A stretch of DNA of 64,000 nucleotides. It comes from Prochlorococcus sp. AG-355-A09 (GTDB lineage Bacteria > Cyanobacteriota > Cyanobacteriia > PCC-6307 > Cyanobiaceae). The stretch's first letter is position 1, and the number at the start of each line of letters is the position of its first letter. Both the position numbers and the translations under genes were made by a program. Where the stretch lies: contig QCDG01000002.1 in NCBI GenBank assembly GCA_003280995.1, positions 1 through 64,000 on the forward strand, written 5' to 3'. Positions 1-9,170 of the stretch are shown in pieces. The notes beneath the pieces were generated by a model. The model saw only the letters and a list, made by a program, of their open reading frames with translations. It made no database searches and was not told the origin of the DNA.

Positions 1-1
1 T

Positions 2-1444
2 CGTCTTGGAGAAAGAGATGAGGAGGGAAATCTTACTGAAGAATCAATCAAAAGAGCATTAGTTACTCTTAAGCGATTTAAGGAATATTGTAAAAGTAAT
101 GGAGTAAAACAAATAGTAACAGCAGCAACAAGTGCAGTTAGGGAAGCTCCAAATGGTCAAGATTTTATTGGAAGAGTGCTTGATGAAACTGGTATTCAAA
201 TAGAAATGATAAGTGGTTCTGAGGAAGCCAGATTAATTTACCTTGGTGTTCTTTCTGGGATGTCTTTTGAAGATCAGTCTTTTGTAATCATAGATATTGG
301 AGGAGGATCTACAGAATTAATACTTGCAGATAAAAAAGATGCTATGGCTCTTACCAGTTCGAGAATTGGTGCGGTAAGACTTAAAAATGATTTTTTAAAT
401 AAAGGGTCTATAAATTCAGAAAGATCGAGTTTTTTAACAACTTTTATTAAAGGATCTTTAGAACCATCTGTTCGAAAAATAAAGAGTAGATCTAAGGAAG
501 ATAAACCTTTATCTATGATTGCAACCAGTGGCACTGCAACCTCATTAGGAAATTTGATTTCAGATGATTTGGGAGAATCTAAACAAAAGTTGCATGGTTA
601 TAAATTTAAAAGGGAAAATTTACAAAATGTATTGGAAAAACTAATTAAATTGCCAGTTTCGGAAATCAAGAAAATACCTTCATTAAGTGAGAGAAGAGCA
701 GAAATAATTATTCCAGGAGCATTGATATTAAACACCGCAATGGAGATGTTGAACTTTAATGAATTAATAATAAGTGAGAGGGCTCTTCGAGAGGGTTTGG
801 TTGTGGATTGGATGCTTCGTAAAGGGATAATTAAAAATGAGTTAAATATCCAAGGCAATATTAGAAAAAAAACAATAGTTCATCAGGCCAGAAAGTTTGG
901 AGTAGATAATACAAGAGCTAAGAAAGTTATTGATATTGCCTTTCAAATCTATGATCAGACTAAAAATATCTTTCATAGCGATAATGACCCTAAAGCTAAA
1001 GAACTGCTTTGGGCAGCAGCTAATCTTTATAATTGTGGGAAATATGTGAATGTTGGTTCGTATCACAAACACTCTTGGTACTTAATAAAAAATTGTGAGT
1101 TGTTGGGATATTCTGAAGCAGAAACAAATATTATTGCTTCAATTGCTAGGTACCATAGAAAGACTCTACCTAAGAAAAGACATGAGTCTTGGCAAAATTT
1201 AATATCCAAAGAAGATAAAACATTAGTTCTTGAAATGTCATTAATCCTTAGACTAGCAGCAGCTCTTGATCAAAGACCTGACAAGGTGATCTCCTCAGTT
1301 CAAATAAAATTGCAGGAAAATAATCTTACATTTCAACTTTTACCTTTAGATAGGAACTATGATCTTCTTCTTGAGAAATGGAACTTAGGATTATGCCGTA
1401 ATGTAATAAAAGAACTAAAGAATTTGGAATTAAAAGTTATTTAG
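2..1444 (+). CDS. ppx: Exopolyphosphatase, Ppx/GppA family (5' end outside window)
   Basis: Partial gene: the frame is open to the left edge, so the start lies upstream; about 480 residues are visible. Ppx/GppA enzymes release phosphate from polyphosphate or hydrolyse pppGpp. The visible N-terminus begins RLGERDEEGNLTEES, typical of the first actin-like lobe, followed by TAATSAVREA, SGSEEARLIYLG, the phosphate-binding IDIGGGSTEL (about residue 98) and ATSGTATSLGN. The C-terminal third has the HD-like helical domain (SYHKHSWYLI). An ATG at 176 is internal, because conserved family sequence runs before it. The 3' end overlaps the convergent RodZ-like gene by 8 nt. Family assignment is firm; polyphosphate versus pppGpp preference cannot be read from sequence. 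Confidence 0.95.
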   Translation, partial: RLGERDEEGNLTEESIKRALVTLKRFKEYCKSNGVKQIVTAATSAVREAPNGQDFIGRVLDETGIQIEMISGSEEARLIYLGVLSGMSFEDQSFVIIDIGGGSTELILADKKDAMALTSSRIGAVRLKNDFLNKGSINSERSSFLTTFIKGSLEPSVRKIKSRSKEDKPLSMIATSGTATSLGNLISDDLGESKQKLHGYKFKRENLQNVLEKLIKLPVSEIKKIPSLSERRAEIIIPGALILNTAMEMLNFNELIISERALREGLVVDWMLRKGIIKNELNIQGNIRKKTIVHQARKFGVDNTRAKKVIDIAFQIYDQTKNIFHSDNDPKAKELLWAAANLYNCGKYVNVGSYHKHSWYLIKNCELLGYSEAETNIIASIARYHRKTLPKKRHESWQNLISKEDKTLVLEMSLILRLAAALDQRPDKVISSVQIKLQENNLTFQLLPLDRNYDLLLEKWNLGLCRNVIKELKNLELKVI

Positions 1445-1928
1445 TATTTTTTAAAAGTTCTTGTTTTGGAGTTTGATTCTGAGAATTTGAAAATAAATTG
1501 AAAATTAAGGACGAGGCTATCAGTCCGAGAAAGCCTGAAATTAAAATAAATATTAGGAATCCTAGTGGATTAAAATTCTTAGATTGCCTAGATTTATAAT
1601 TTTTTTTGGAAACTTCTTCAACTATTTCTTCAATTTTCACTTCTTTCCTCTCTGTCTTTAATTCATCCATTAAAAATTCTGTATCAAGTTTTAGCTTCTG
1701 TGAAATCCGTCTAATCATTGCTTTGATAAATACTTTTTCAGGTAGTTTTTCTTCATTACCTTCCTCTATGGCTTCAAGTTGATGAGCTCCAATTTTTAAA
1801 TCAGAAGCCAATTCTTCAATTGATTGATTTTTACTTAACCTAGCCTCTTTAATGAAATTTCCTATTCTCTTTAAAGAGGAATCTCCCCCTTTATCGTTGA
1901 TTCCCGAAACAGATTTTATTTCTTTCAA
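1437..1928 (-). CDS. RodZ-like helix-turn-helix single-pass membrane protein
   Basis: 163 residues. Residues 18-85 form a RodZ-type HTH domain (RIGNFIKEARLSKNQSIEEL, then EAIEEGNEEKLP), followed by an acidic/basic linker and one membrane helix at 121-146 with positive residues just before it, so the N-terminal HTH should face the cytoplasm. In RodZ this layout links MreB to the envelope in cell-shape control. The family's usual periplasmic C-terminal domain is reduced here to about 17 residues. The start is TTG; no ATG lies upstream in frame. It might instead be a membrane-tethered regulator. HTH and membrane helix are seen; the role is inferred. Confidence 0.75.
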   Translation of the reverse strand: MKEIKSVSGINDKGGDSSLKRIGNFIKEARLSKNQSIEELASDLKIGAHQLEAIEEGNEEKLPEKVFIKAMIRRISQKLKLDTEFLMDELKTERKEVKIEEIVEEVSKKNYKSRQSKNFNPLGFLIFILISGFLGLIASSLIFNLFSNSQNQTPKQELLKNTK

Positions 1929-1983
1929 AGCAAATAAATTTTTACTAATTATAGTAATTAATATTTTTCTATCAACTTTAAGA

Positions 1984-2739
1984 TTATTTATTCCTAAAGA
2001 GATGCTTATAAGATGGATTATAAAGATTAGATCTTTTTTGAGAATTATTAATTGCTGGGCTAATTATGTAAATGGTTGTTCTAATTAGTTTTTTCTCAAT
2101 AGAAAATTTTTCCATATCTTTTAATTCTATTAATGATGTCCAACCATCATCCCAAGATACTCTAAATCCAACAATTACTTTAGTCTCTGGAGGGTAAAAC
2201 TCTAGTAAAGTTTCTTGAGACCTTTTCACATGCCTAGCACTTAGATATAGACAGATAGAGGAATTGTGTTTCGCAAGATCTTTCAGAGATTCTTTTTCGG
2301 GCATCCCTGTTCGCCCTCCTGCTCTAGTCAAAATTATTGTTTGCGTTACGTCAGGGATGGTTAACTCGGCTTCATGATATGCTGCAGCAACTTGAAAAGC
2401 ACTTACTCCAGGAACAACCTCGATTTCAATTTTTTCGTTTTTTAAAATTTCGATTTGCTCTCTAATTGCTCCAAAAAGGCAAGGGTCTCCATCATGCAAC
2501 CTTACAACAGTTTTCCCTGTCTGAAATTTTTCTATCATAATTGAGGTGATTTGCTCTAAGTTAAGTGAACTCGTTTTTATTTTTTCAGAACCTTCTTTAG
2601 CAGAATCTAAAATCTTTTCAGGAATTAGAGAATCAGTCCAAATAATGACATCTGCAATTTTTATCTTTTTTAATGCTTTTAAAGTTAATAATTCTGGATC
2701 GCCTGGACCAACACCAATAAAGGATATTTTGTTATCCAT
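1984..2739 (-). CDS. cobM: Precorrin-4 C11-methyltransferase
   Basis: 251 residues. SAM-dependent tetrapyrrole methylase that methylates C-11 of precorrin-4 in corrin-ring (cobalamin) synthesis. Class III methyltransferase signatures are present: [14 protein letters not shown] at 8-21, [13 protein letters not shown] around 79-91 and [13 protein letters not shown] around 108-120. The [21 protein letters not shown] stretch, given here as key residues T-Q-T then R-A-G-G-R-T-G-M-P near 130-148, is typical of CobM/CbiF. The ATG start overlaps the end of lgt by 8 nt, so the two are probably cotranscribed and coupled. The other corrin genes in the window (cobK, cobO) are far away. Confidence 0.93.
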   Translation of the reverse strand: MDNKISFIGVGPGDPELLTLKALKKIKIADVIIWTDSLIPEKILDSAKEGSEKIKTSSLNLEQITSIMIEKFQTGKTVVRLHDGDPCLFGAIREQIEILKNEKIEIEVVPGVSAFQVAAAYHEAELTIPDVTQTIILTRAGGRTGMPEKESLKDLAKHNSSICLYLSARHVKRSQETLLEFYPPETKVIVGFRVSWDDGWTSLIELKDMEKFSIEKKLIRTTIYIISPAINNSQKRSNLYNPSYKHLFRNK

Positions 2740-3625
2740 TCTTTCTATTTTTCCAACTATATGATCTCAATCTTAAAAAAAATATTCCAATTAATCCAGA
2801 AGAAAATAGAAAAATACTTATAAATTGAGCCATTCTTATGCCGCCATCACAGAAAGGTGGAAGTCCACCAATGCATAGTGGGTCAGTTCTTAAACCTTCA
2901 ATCCAGAATCTTCCAAAGCTATAACTTATTAAATAAAGAAAGCTAATAAAGCCAGGCCTGAAAAAATCTGTTTTATTTTGTTTATAAAAGGTAATCATAA
3001 GGACGATGAAAATTAAAAGATTCCACAATGACTCATAGAGAAATGTAGGATGAATAAATTCATAATTAATAAATTCTAAAGGCCTATTTTGGATAGGTAT
3101 AAATAATTTCCAAGGCAAATTTGTAGGAACTCCAAAGGCTTCATTATTGAAAAAATTTCCCCACCTTCCTATTGATTGTCCAAGAATAATCGAGGGTATT
3201 AATATATCTATAAAAGTTTTTAAATTAATTTTTTTCGACTTACAGAAATAGATAATAGATATTAATCCTCCAATTAGACCTCCATGGATTGCTATGCCTC
3301 CTTCCCAAACTGCAAGAAAAGAAGGTATTTGAATGATGTTATTGAATAGTTCAAAAGAAGTAAAAAAGTTCTCTCCGCTATATTGCCTCCACTCAAAAAT
3401 TACGTAATAAGCTCTAGCCCCAATTATTGAAGAGATTATTAATGATGGAAGTATTTCACTAATGTACTCTGGGTTAATATTTCTTGCCTTTGCTAGTTTT
3501 TTAGAGACAAATAGGCCTATTAAAACTGAAACCGAAATAAGAAGTCCGTACCACCTAATAGTTATAAATCCTAAATTTAAAAAAGTTTCTCCTGGAGATT
3601 GTATAAAAGCTTGAAGTATAAGCAT
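2732..3625 (-). CDS. lgt: Prolipoprotein diacylglyceryl transferase
   Basis: 297 residues, the normal family length. Lgt is an integral membrane enzyme that transfers diacylglycerol from phosphatidylglycerol to the lipobox cysteine of prolipoproteins. Seen are seven or so hydrophobic segments, HGGLIGG at 114-120, the Lgt signature [13 protein letters not shown] at 153-165 containing the essential Arg/Asn/Glu, [12 protein letters not shown] at 192-203 and [11 protein letters not shown] at 238-248. It lies downstream of petC-petA on the same strand (10-nt gap) and overlaps cobM by 8 nt, suggesting a petC-petA-lgt-cobM transcript. Confidence 0.97.
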   Translation of the reverse strand: MLILQAFIQSPGETFLNLGFITIRWYGLLISVSVLIGLFVSKKLAKARNINPEYISEILPSLIISSIIGARAYYVIFEWRQYSGENFFTSFELFNNIIQIPSFLAVWEGGIAIHGGLIGGLISIIYFCKSKKINLKTFIDILIPSIILGQSIGRWGNFFNNEAFGVPTNLPWKLFIPIQNRPLEFINYEFIHPTFLYESLWNLLIFIVLMITFYKQNKTDFFRPGFISFLYLISYSFGRFWIEGLRTDPLCIGGLPPFCDGGIRMAQFISIFLFSSGLIGIFFLRLRSYSWKNRKNG

Positions 3626-3635
3626 TTAGAGAAAG

Positions 3636-4589
3636 TTAGATACCCTCTGCAGCTTGCACTTTTTCTACTTGTTTTTTCTTTAATACTAAAAGTATTTGTG
3701 TTAAGCCTACACCAATGAAGAATGCGATCAATCCAATAACTCTATAAGGGCTCTGAAGAACAACCTCAGCATCTAATTGACCGAATCCACCAACGTTGGG
3801 ATCATTAGTAAGAGGGTCACCTACATTAATTTTGTCTTGCGCTTTTACGATAAGTTGAGGACCAACAGGCACTGCTTCAGTAGTTATTTCACCATTATCG
3901 TTTTCTATATTGACTTGATAGCTGCCATCTTCAATTGTTTCTATTGAATTTATAGTTCCTGCGGTGGAAGAAGTGAATACTACATTATTGCTCTTGTCTC
4001 CAGTTGGATATACCTGACCTCTACCTCTATTGCCTCCAATATGTAACGAGTATTTCCCATAGTGATATTCTTTATTAGTGGATGGGTCAGGGGAAAGTAC
4101 AGGGAAAACGATTTCTTTATTGCTATCGCCAGGTAAAGGTCCGACAATTATGATATTGTCTTTCTCTTCACTGTAATTAGTGAAATAAACCCCTTCTGTC
4201 TCCTCTTTTATTTCTTCGGTCCATCTTTCTTGTGGGGCAAGTTTAAAGCCATCAGGCAGCATTACAACAGCGCCAACTTGTAATGGGACTTCCGAACCAT
4301 CAGCCCCTATCTCTTTTAAATCAGTTTTGTAGGGTATTTTGACTACAGCTTTGAAAACACTGTCTGCTCCAACAGATTGTGGTACCTCTGCAATTGTAGG
4401 CATCTGAGCTAGATGACAATTTGCACAGACTATCTTACCTGTAGCTTCTCTAGGGGATTCGTAGTTTTGCTGAGCCCAAAATGGATAAGCAAAACTGATC
4501 TTTGGATAAAATACAATGCTTGAAATTAAAAGCAGAGTACAGATAAATAAATTTGTTTTTTTCATGATTTGATTTTTAAGACCTTTCAT
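3636..4589 (-). CDS. petA: Apocytochrome f of the cytochrome b6f complex
   Basis: 317 residues from the chosen start. Cytochrome f carries electrons from the Rieske protein to plastocyanin or cytochrome c6 on the lumenal side of the thylakoid. A signal peptide ends SFA/YPFWAQ, so the mature protein begins with the Tyr whose amino group ligates heme; the c-type heme site CANCH is at 55-59. A single C-terminal membrane anchor ends in [14 protein letters not shown]. The ATG at 4589 has GGTGG about ten bases upstream and lies 4 nt after the petC stop. An ATG 27 nt further upstream would overlap petC, and one 24 nt downstream lacks a ribosome-binding site. Confidence 0.97.
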   Translation of the reverse strand: MKGLKNQIMKKTNLFICTLLLISSIVFYPKISFAYPFWAQQNYESPREATGKIVCANCHLAQMPTIAEVPQSVGADSVFKAVVKIPYKTDLKEIGADGSEVPLQVGAVVMLPDGFKLAPQERWTEEIKEETEGVYFTNYSEEKDNIIIVGPLPGDSNKEIVFPVLSPDPSTNKEYHYGKYSLHIGGNRGRGQVYPTGDKSNNVVFTSSTAGTINSIETIEDGSYQVNIENDNGEITTEAVPVGPQLIVKAQDKINVGDPLTNDPNVGGFGQLDAEVVLQSPYRVIGLIAFFIGVGLTQILLVLKKKQVEKVQAAEGI

Positions 4590-4593
4590 TTTT

Positions 4594-5130
4594 TTATGCC
4601 CACCATGGATTTTCATTAGTTCTAAAGTCAGTTTCTGACCATTGTTTTACAAGCACAGTATCTTCTTCAATATCGACATGAGCTAGAGCTAAAGATAAAG
4701 GCGCAGGCCCTCTTACTACCTTCCCGTTAGTATCGTACTGACTGCCATGACAAGGACATATGAATTTATTAGCACCACTATCCCATGGGACAACGCAACC
4801 TAAATGAGTACAAATTGCATTTAAACCAAATTCTCCTATTTCCCCACCCTCATTAACTATTAAATAAGTTGGATCTCCTTTTAGACCCTGAACTAGACTT
4901 CTGTCTCCTGCTTGATGGGTAGATAACCAACCTGTCTTAGTTATTGGATTCCCCAATTCATCTTTAGCAGAAGTTCCACCTCCACCACCGCCTGCTCTTA
5001 AAGGCATGAAATAATTCGCTACAGGGTAGAGGGCTCCTAAAGCTACACCAGTTGCAGTACCAAATGTAAGAAGATTCATAAATTGCCTTCGACCCATTGA
5101 AGGGACATCATTGGAACTTAATTGAGTCAT
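4594..5130 (-). CDS. petC: Rieske iron-sulfur protein of cytochrome b6f
   Basis: 178 residues. PetC oxidises plastoquinol at the lumenal side and passes an electron to cytochrome f. The N-terminus has a twin-arginine motif (GRRQFMN, 13-19) followed by a hydrophobic segment that stays as the membrane anchor, then a glycine-rich hinge at 47-52. The 2Fe-2S ligands sit in CTHLGC (107-112) and CPCHGSQ (125-131). The Tat signal fits the presence of tatC about 400 bp away on the same strand. First gene of the petC-petA pair. Length and motifs are standard for cyanobacteria. Confidence 0.97.
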   Translation of the reverse strand: MTQLSSNDVPSMGRRQFMNLLTFGTATGVALGALYPVANYFMPLRAGGGGGGTSAKDELGNPITKTGWLSTHQAGDRSLVQGLKGDPTYLIVNEGGEIGEFGLNAICTHLGCVVPWDSGANKFICPCHGSQYDTNGKVVRGPAPLSLALAHVDIEEDTVLVKQWSETDFRTNENPWWA

Positions 5131-5253
5131 TCGCTACTTGGTTCTGTTATTTATTAGTTATTATGAAGCAAATTGTTCAATTTCTGTTGCAAATAGATAG
5201 GACTTTTAATAATTTAAAGTAAAAGTTTAGGAAGTCTTAATTAATTGATTTAA

Positions 5254-5571
5254 ATGAACCCATTGCTAGTAGATGAAGTTATACATTATTTGATTCATCG
5301 CTGGGGGAAAAAATATGATTTCAGACTCTTTAGAAGAGGAAAATTCGTTTATTTTCAAATGATGTGGGGATTTCTTGGACAGGAATCATTCCCTTTAAGT
5401 GAAGATGAATATAAAAAATCTATAGCTGAAAAAATCGAGATTTTAAATAGATGTGGATATTCAGAAGAAGTAAGGGAATGGCTAAAGAAAGTCAATGCTA
5501 AGCCAAGGTTAGGTAGAGCTGTCAGCTTGCAATTAGATCTTAATGAGAAGATGAAAGAGTTTTTGACTTAA
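5254..5571 (+). CDS. DUF3067 family protein
   Basis: 105 residues, soluble, no signal peptide or membrane segment. I recognise the cyanobacterial/plastid DUF3067 pattern: an N-terminal helix (DEVIHYLIHRWGKKYDFRLF), the aromatic-rich FVYFQMMWGFLGQESFPL near residues 29-47, and the C-terminal PRLGRAVSLQLDL. Its function is not known to me. It is the only plus-strand gene inside the petC/tatC minus-strand block, and its last 32 nt overlap the convergent 3' end of tatC in another frame. ATG start with no strong ribosome-binding site nearby. Confidence 0.8.
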   Translation: MNPLLVDEVIHYLIHRWGKKYDFRLFRRGKFVYFQMMWGFLGQESFPLSEDEYKKSIAEKIEILNRCGYSEEVREWLKKVNAKPRLGRAVSLQLDLNEKMKEFLT

Positions 5572-6298
5572 GATTTTCTGATAAGTAAGTTAATCCAGTA
5601 CCCACAAAAAATAAAAACACAATTGATATAGATAGCAATGACATAGTCAATGGGTCAGTTGAAGGGGTAATCACTGCAGATAATATTGCAGAGGAAATTA
5701 CAACTATCTTCCAATTCGAAATCATTTTTTCTGTTGTGATTATTCCAAGAGAACCAAGTATAAATTGTAATACTGGCAATTGAAAAGCTATTGCAGTGCT
5801 AGACATTAATAAGAGAACAAAATCAAAATATCTTTCTATAGACCAAGTTGGTTCAACAATATCAGCACCAAAACTAATGAAGAAATTTATTGCTGCAGGG
5901 ACTAATATCCACCATGAAAAAATTAATCCTAAAAAAAACAGAAGACCTGAACCAAAAACTGCAGGCAATATAAGGCTTTTTTCTTGTTTTGTTAAACCAG
6001 GAGAAATGAATAATATTATTTGATAAAAAATATAAGGCATAGAAACTATCAATCCGCTGTAACCTGCAACTTTAATAGCGACAAATAAAAACTCTCCTGG
6101 AGCAAGTTGTAGTAAATGAATATCACCAGCTGGAATTTCTAAAAAAGATATTAATGGCTTTATGATGAGAAAACTAAAGAATATTGAAATAAGTATTGAG
6201 TAAATTGAGTTTAGTATCCTTTGACGAAGCTCTTCTAAATGATCACTAAAAGTCATCGAATCTGATAATTTTTTTTCACTTTGACCTGTACCTCTCAT
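5540..6298 (-). CDS. tatC: Sec-independent (Tat) translocase subunit TatC
   Basis: 252 residues, six predicted membrane helices. TatC is the receptor for twin-arginine signal peptides and exports folded proteins. The N-terminal signature FSDHLEELRQRILNSI (18-33) and the MPYIFYQIILFISPGL loop around 122-137 are diagnostic. A local substrate is the Rieske protein PetC, encoded about 400 bp away with a visible twin-arginine motif. TatA/B partners are not in the window. The 3' end overlaps the convergent DUF3067 gene by 32 nt. Family length is normal. Confidence 0.96.
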   Translation of the reverse strand: MRGTGQSEKKLSDSMTFSDHLEELRQRILNSIYSILISIFFSFLIIKPLISFLEIPAGDIHLLQLAPGEFLFVAIKVAGYSGLIVSMPYIFYQIILFISPGLTKQEKSLILPAVFGSGLLFFLGLIFSWWILVPAAINFFISFGADIVEPTWSIERYFDFVLLLMSSTAIAFQLPVLQFILGSLGIITTEKMISNWKIVVISSAILSAVITPSTDPLTMSLLSISIVFLFFVGTGLTYLSENLKSKTLSSSH

Positions 6299-6378
6299 TA
6301 TTATTTGATAAAAATTGTGTAAGAAAAAGGTTTAAAACTACTATTGTCAAAGTCCAATTTATTTTTCGATTAACTTAG

Positions 6379-6639
6379 TTATTTGCTTAATTTAGGATTT
6401 GTTGGATCTGGTAATAAGAAAGGAGGGGCGTCATTTAAAGATGATTCACCATATGTTTCATATTCTCTATATCCACCCATTTTCCCATTTGTTTTCATTA
6501 AAGCGCTTACGAAGGCAAGTAGTAAGAAAACAGTAGGAGCTCCAATTATTAATGCAGCACCAAATAGATATCCAACAATAAATTCTGGAAAACTATGATT
6601 TCCTAAAAATTCATGAGTGCCTAAAAGAAAATCAAACAT
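6379..6639 (-). CDS. Small single-pass membrane protein, unknown function
   Basis: 86 residues. I do not recognise a named family. One long membrane helix lies at about 22-48 (GYLFGAALIIGAPTVFLLLA). After it comes a polar tail with MGGYREYETYGESS and a proline-rich end (APPFLLPDPTNPK). The ATG start and its position between tatC and the RqcH-like gene on the same strand are clean, and the composition looks like a real thylakoid or plasma-membrane protein, not a chance frame. Size and topology resemble accessory subunits of photosynthetic or NDH-1 complexes, but nothing in the sequence proves that. Confidence 0.6.
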   Translation of the reverse strand: MFDFLLGTHEFLGNHSFPEFIVGYLFGAALIIGAPTVFLLLAFVSALMKTNGKMGGYREYETYGESSLNDAPPFLLPDPTNPKLSK

Positions 6640-6668
6640 TTAGATTTAAAAATTTTTTTTATTATAAA

Positions 6669-8393
6669 CTAAATTACTGTTTTAAGATTTTTTTTAATGT
6701 AATCTTCTCCTCTTGTAGGATTTCCCCAAATAATTTCTCCATTTTTAAAGGAAACGCAACCCGGTCCTCCGTTTTTGATTTTTTGCAAATCTTTAATTTT
6801 TACTAAATTAATTGGAACTTTAATGTTTCGTTTTGCCTTACTAAATAAAGCAGCTAAATCTGCAGCTATTTGAAGATCTTGTTCAGATGCTACTTGAGAT
6901 GAAGACTTCAAAACTACATGACTGCCTGGTGATTCCTGCGCATGAAACCATAAATCGCCTTTTTTTGAGAACTTAAAGCTTATTAAATCATTTTGCCTCA
7001 TATTTCGCCCTACCTGAAGCTTTAATCCTGTGGGAGTGTCAACTTGAATTGGTGAAGACTCTATCTCATATGTACTTTTCTGATCTTCTCTTTGCTTCTT
7101 GATATTGATATTAAACTCGTTACAAATTTCTTCCATAATTTCTTCTATTAGTTTGATTCTCATAGAAAGTTTTTCGTGATTTAAAGAATTTAAATTTTCT
7201 AGAAGCGTAGTGAATTCGTCTAATCTCTCTAAATTTGTTTTGTAAATACTTAATCTTTCTTTTATTAATTCTCTAGATCTCTTTAGTTTTTTTGATTTTT
7301 TATATAGTTTTTGTCCCTTTATAATGTCTTGTTTTTTAATTTCATGTGAGGCGAATATATTATCAGCTTTTTCTTTATATATCTCGTAGTTTTCTGATTT
7401 TGACAGAAGATCATATTGAATATTTAAATTCTTTTTCTCAGTATTAGTCTGTTTAAAAATTATCCCTTCAATTTTCTTTTCCAATAATTCAAGTTTTTTT
7501 TGTTTCAGATGATAATCATAATAATTCTCTAAGCTTGTGCATAAATCTAATTTATTTTCGCAATTAATTTCCTTATCAAAAAACCAAACACAATAAAAAT
7601 CTTTGTTGAATGTAGAAAAATTAAAGTTATTGTTTTTAAACCTGTTTATCCAAATCTTCCAATTTTTAAATATCTCCTTTAAGTCTGAGTTGCTAATGAA
7701 ATCAATATTTTTTTCCATTATTTCTGAATTAACGGTTGCGCTAACAACCTCTAATTGTTTTGTGAGTATAGGGCTTACTCCTTGATAGGTATTTATTAAA
7801 CAGTATTTCAAAGACTCAGGTACTATTGAAATTGAGTCTTTCCATGATTGAAAAGACTCATCTTCTCTAGGTTGTTTTTTGAGATTGACTGGAGGCCCAG
7901 AATAAATTGATCCTGTTGAAATTGTTCTAAAACTAGATTGACTTGATTTAATTTGTTTACCAACGGCAATTATTTTATGTTTATTATCCAGATAAAAAAT
8001 ATTACTATGTTTTCCCATTAATTCAAAAATTAAATACTTATTAATTTCATCTCCAGGTTTTTTCGCAAAACTAAATTTTATAACTCTCTCGAAATCATCT
8101 TGATCAATCGAAATTAAAGCCATATACTTTAATCCATATCTTATTTGTTTAGAAAGTGTGCTTTCTCTCCCAATCTTTTCTGGCTTATTTATCTTTAGTA
8201 TTCTAGGAGAGTCTCCATTCCATGAAACTTCTAACCATGTTTGAGAATCAACTCCTCTGAAACATAATTGAATTGTATTAGGCTCTGGTTGTTGGGCAGT
8301 TTCAAACTTTGTAGGTAAGATATTCCTTGTCAAATAATGCAAGACAGATCTAATAGATGTAATGTCCATTATCTGTGGAACACCTTTTTGCAT
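6669..8393 (-). CDS. rqcH: NFACT-family ribosome quality control protein (RqcH/Rqc2-like)
   Basis: 574 residues. RqcH binds stalled 50S-peptidyl-tRNA complexes and adds alanine tails that mark the chain for degradation. The order is typical: NFACT-N nucleic-acid-binding region (about 1-230), a helical coiled-coil region rich in Lys/Glu (about 290-430), and the C-terminal NFACT-R domain with VGRNMRQNDLISFKFS, GDLWFHAQESPGSHVVL and AADLAALFSKAK. Older annotations call such proteins fibronectin-binding. Two ATGs compete: the upstream one used here, and one 24 nt downstream with AAGGTG 11 nt before it; the N-terminal domain would begin at either. Divergent from gmk. Confidence 0.88.
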   Translation of the reverse strand: MQKGVPQIMDITSIRSVLHYLTRNILPTKFETAQQPEPNTIQLCFRGVDSQTWLEVSWNGDSPRILKINKPEKIGRESTLSKQIRYGLKYMALISIDQDDFERVIKFSFAKKPGDEINKYLIFELMGKHSNIFYLDNKHKIIAVGKQIKSSQSSFRTISTGSIYSGPPVNLKKQPREDESFQSWKDSISIVPESLKYCLINTYQGVSPILTKQLEVVSATVNSEIMEKNIDFISNSDLKEIFKNWKIWINRFKNNNFNFSTFNKDFYCVWFFDKEINCENKLDLCTSLENYYDYHLKQKKLELLEKKIEGIIFKQTNTEKKNLNIQYDLLSKSENYEIYKEKADNIFASHEIKKQDIIKGQKLYKKSKKLKRSRELIKERLSIYKTNLERLDEFTTLLENLNSLNHEKLSMRIKLIEEIMEEICNEFNINIKKQREDQKSTYEIESSPIQVDTPTGLKLQVGRNMRQNDLISFKFSKKGDLWFHAQESPGSHVVLKSSSQVASEQDLQIAADLAALFSKAKRNIKVPINLVKIKDLQKIKNGGPGCVSFKNGEIIWGNPTRGEDYIKKNLKTVI

Positions 8394-8442
8394 TATTCCT
8401 TCTTAATTCACAAGACATTTATTTTACTGTAAAAAATTTAAT

Positions 8443-8997
8443 ATGAAAAATCAAAAAAAACTTATTATCCTTACTGGACCCAGCGGGGTAGGTAAAGGAA
8501 CAGTTGTTAAAGAAATATTAGGTAAAGAAAAAAAATTTTGGCTTTCAATATCTGCAACTACTCGAAAACCTAGAGATGGAGAGAAGGAAGGAGAAAATTA
8601 CTACTTTTTAAATCAAGAAAAGTTTAAAGAAATGATTGAACGAAACCTGTTCCTCGAATGGGCTCAATTCGCTGGAAACTACTATGGAACGCCTTTGTCT
8701 TCTGTTAATGAGAAAATTGAAAAGGGATTTACCGTACTACTTGAAATTGAAGTAGAGGGTGCAAGGCAAATAAAAAATAAGTTTCCTAATTCACTGTCAA
8801 TATTTTTACTTCCTCCGGATAAAGAAGAGTTAGAGAGAAGAATAAGAAATAGAGGTACAGAAAAAGAAGAGGCGATTAAAGAAAGACTTTTAAGGGCTAA
8901 TTATGAGATTTCAGTATCAAATCAATTTGATTTTGCATTAACAAATCACAGTGTTGATGAAACAGCAAAAAAAATAATCAAGTTAATAAAAACTTGA
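8443..8997 (+). CDS. gmk: Guanylate kinase
   Basis: 184 residues. Converts GMP plus ATP to GDP plus ADP in the purine salvage and synthesis pathway. The P-loop GPSGVGKGT is at 12-20; the GMP-binding segment SATTRKPRDGEKEGENYYF lies at about 38-56, and the lid region RIRNRGTEKEEAIKERL follows around 127-143. Length is slightly shorter than the E. coli enzyme but complete. Divergently arranged with the RqcH-like gene. Its last codons overlap an inverted repeat that looks like the terminator of the opposing psaF-psaJ unit. Confidence 0.97.
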   Translation: MKNQKKLIILTGPSGVGKGTVVKEILGKEKKFWLSISATTRKPRDGEKEGENYYFLNQEKFKEMIERNLFLEWAQFAGNYYGTPLSSVNEKIEKGFTVLLEIEVEGARQIKNKFPNSLSIFLLPPDKEELERRIRNRGTEKEEAIKERLLRANYEISVSNQFDFALTNHSVDETAKKIIKLIKT

Positions 8998-9002
8998 TTA
9001 TT
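8973..9002 (-). terminator. Probable intrinsic terminator of psaF-psaJ inside the gmk 3' end
   Basis: A perfect 12-bp inverted repeat (AATAATCAAGTT / AACTTGATTATT) with a 6-nt loop. Read on the minus strand, the hairpin is followed by a run of eight T, the pattern of a rho-independent terminator for transcripts coming from psaJ. On the plus strand the following bases (GTCTCTTT) make a weak T tract. It lies within the last codons and stop of gmk. Confidence 0.65.
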
Positions 9003-9011
9003 GTCTCTTTA

Positions 9012-9146
9012 TCAACTCATTGGATGGAATAATAAATCTGGGAAAAACCTATTAAATTCAATAATTATTCCAGCTGTAAGGCTTAGCCAAATAGCTGCTA
9101 CAACTGGAGCAGATCTGACAAATTTTGTGTTTAGAATTTTGAACAT
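9012..9146 (-). CDS. psaJ: Photosystem I reaction centre subunit IX (PsaJ)
   Basis: 44 residues, found by translating the minus strand: it begins [20 protein letters not shown] and ends [11 protein letters not shown]. PsaJ is a one-helix subunit of photosystem I at the edge near PsaF, and stabilises PsaF for electron donation by plastocyanin or cytochrome c6. The single membrane helix covers residues 13-30, and the [17 protein letters not shown] core is typical. It lies 24 nt downstream of psaF on the same strand, the usual psaF-psaJ pairing. Confidence 0.95.
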   Translation of the reverse strand: MFKILNTKFVRSAPVVAAIWLSLTAGIIIEFNRFFPDLLFHPMS

Positions 9147-9170
9147 TTTTTTATGAAAGTTTAAAGATGT

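Noticed and set aside
1852..2088. A plus-strand frame of 78 codons across the RodZ-like/cobM boundary.
   Set aside because: It is antisense to two well-supported genes, has no family signal and begins inside the RodZ-like coding region.
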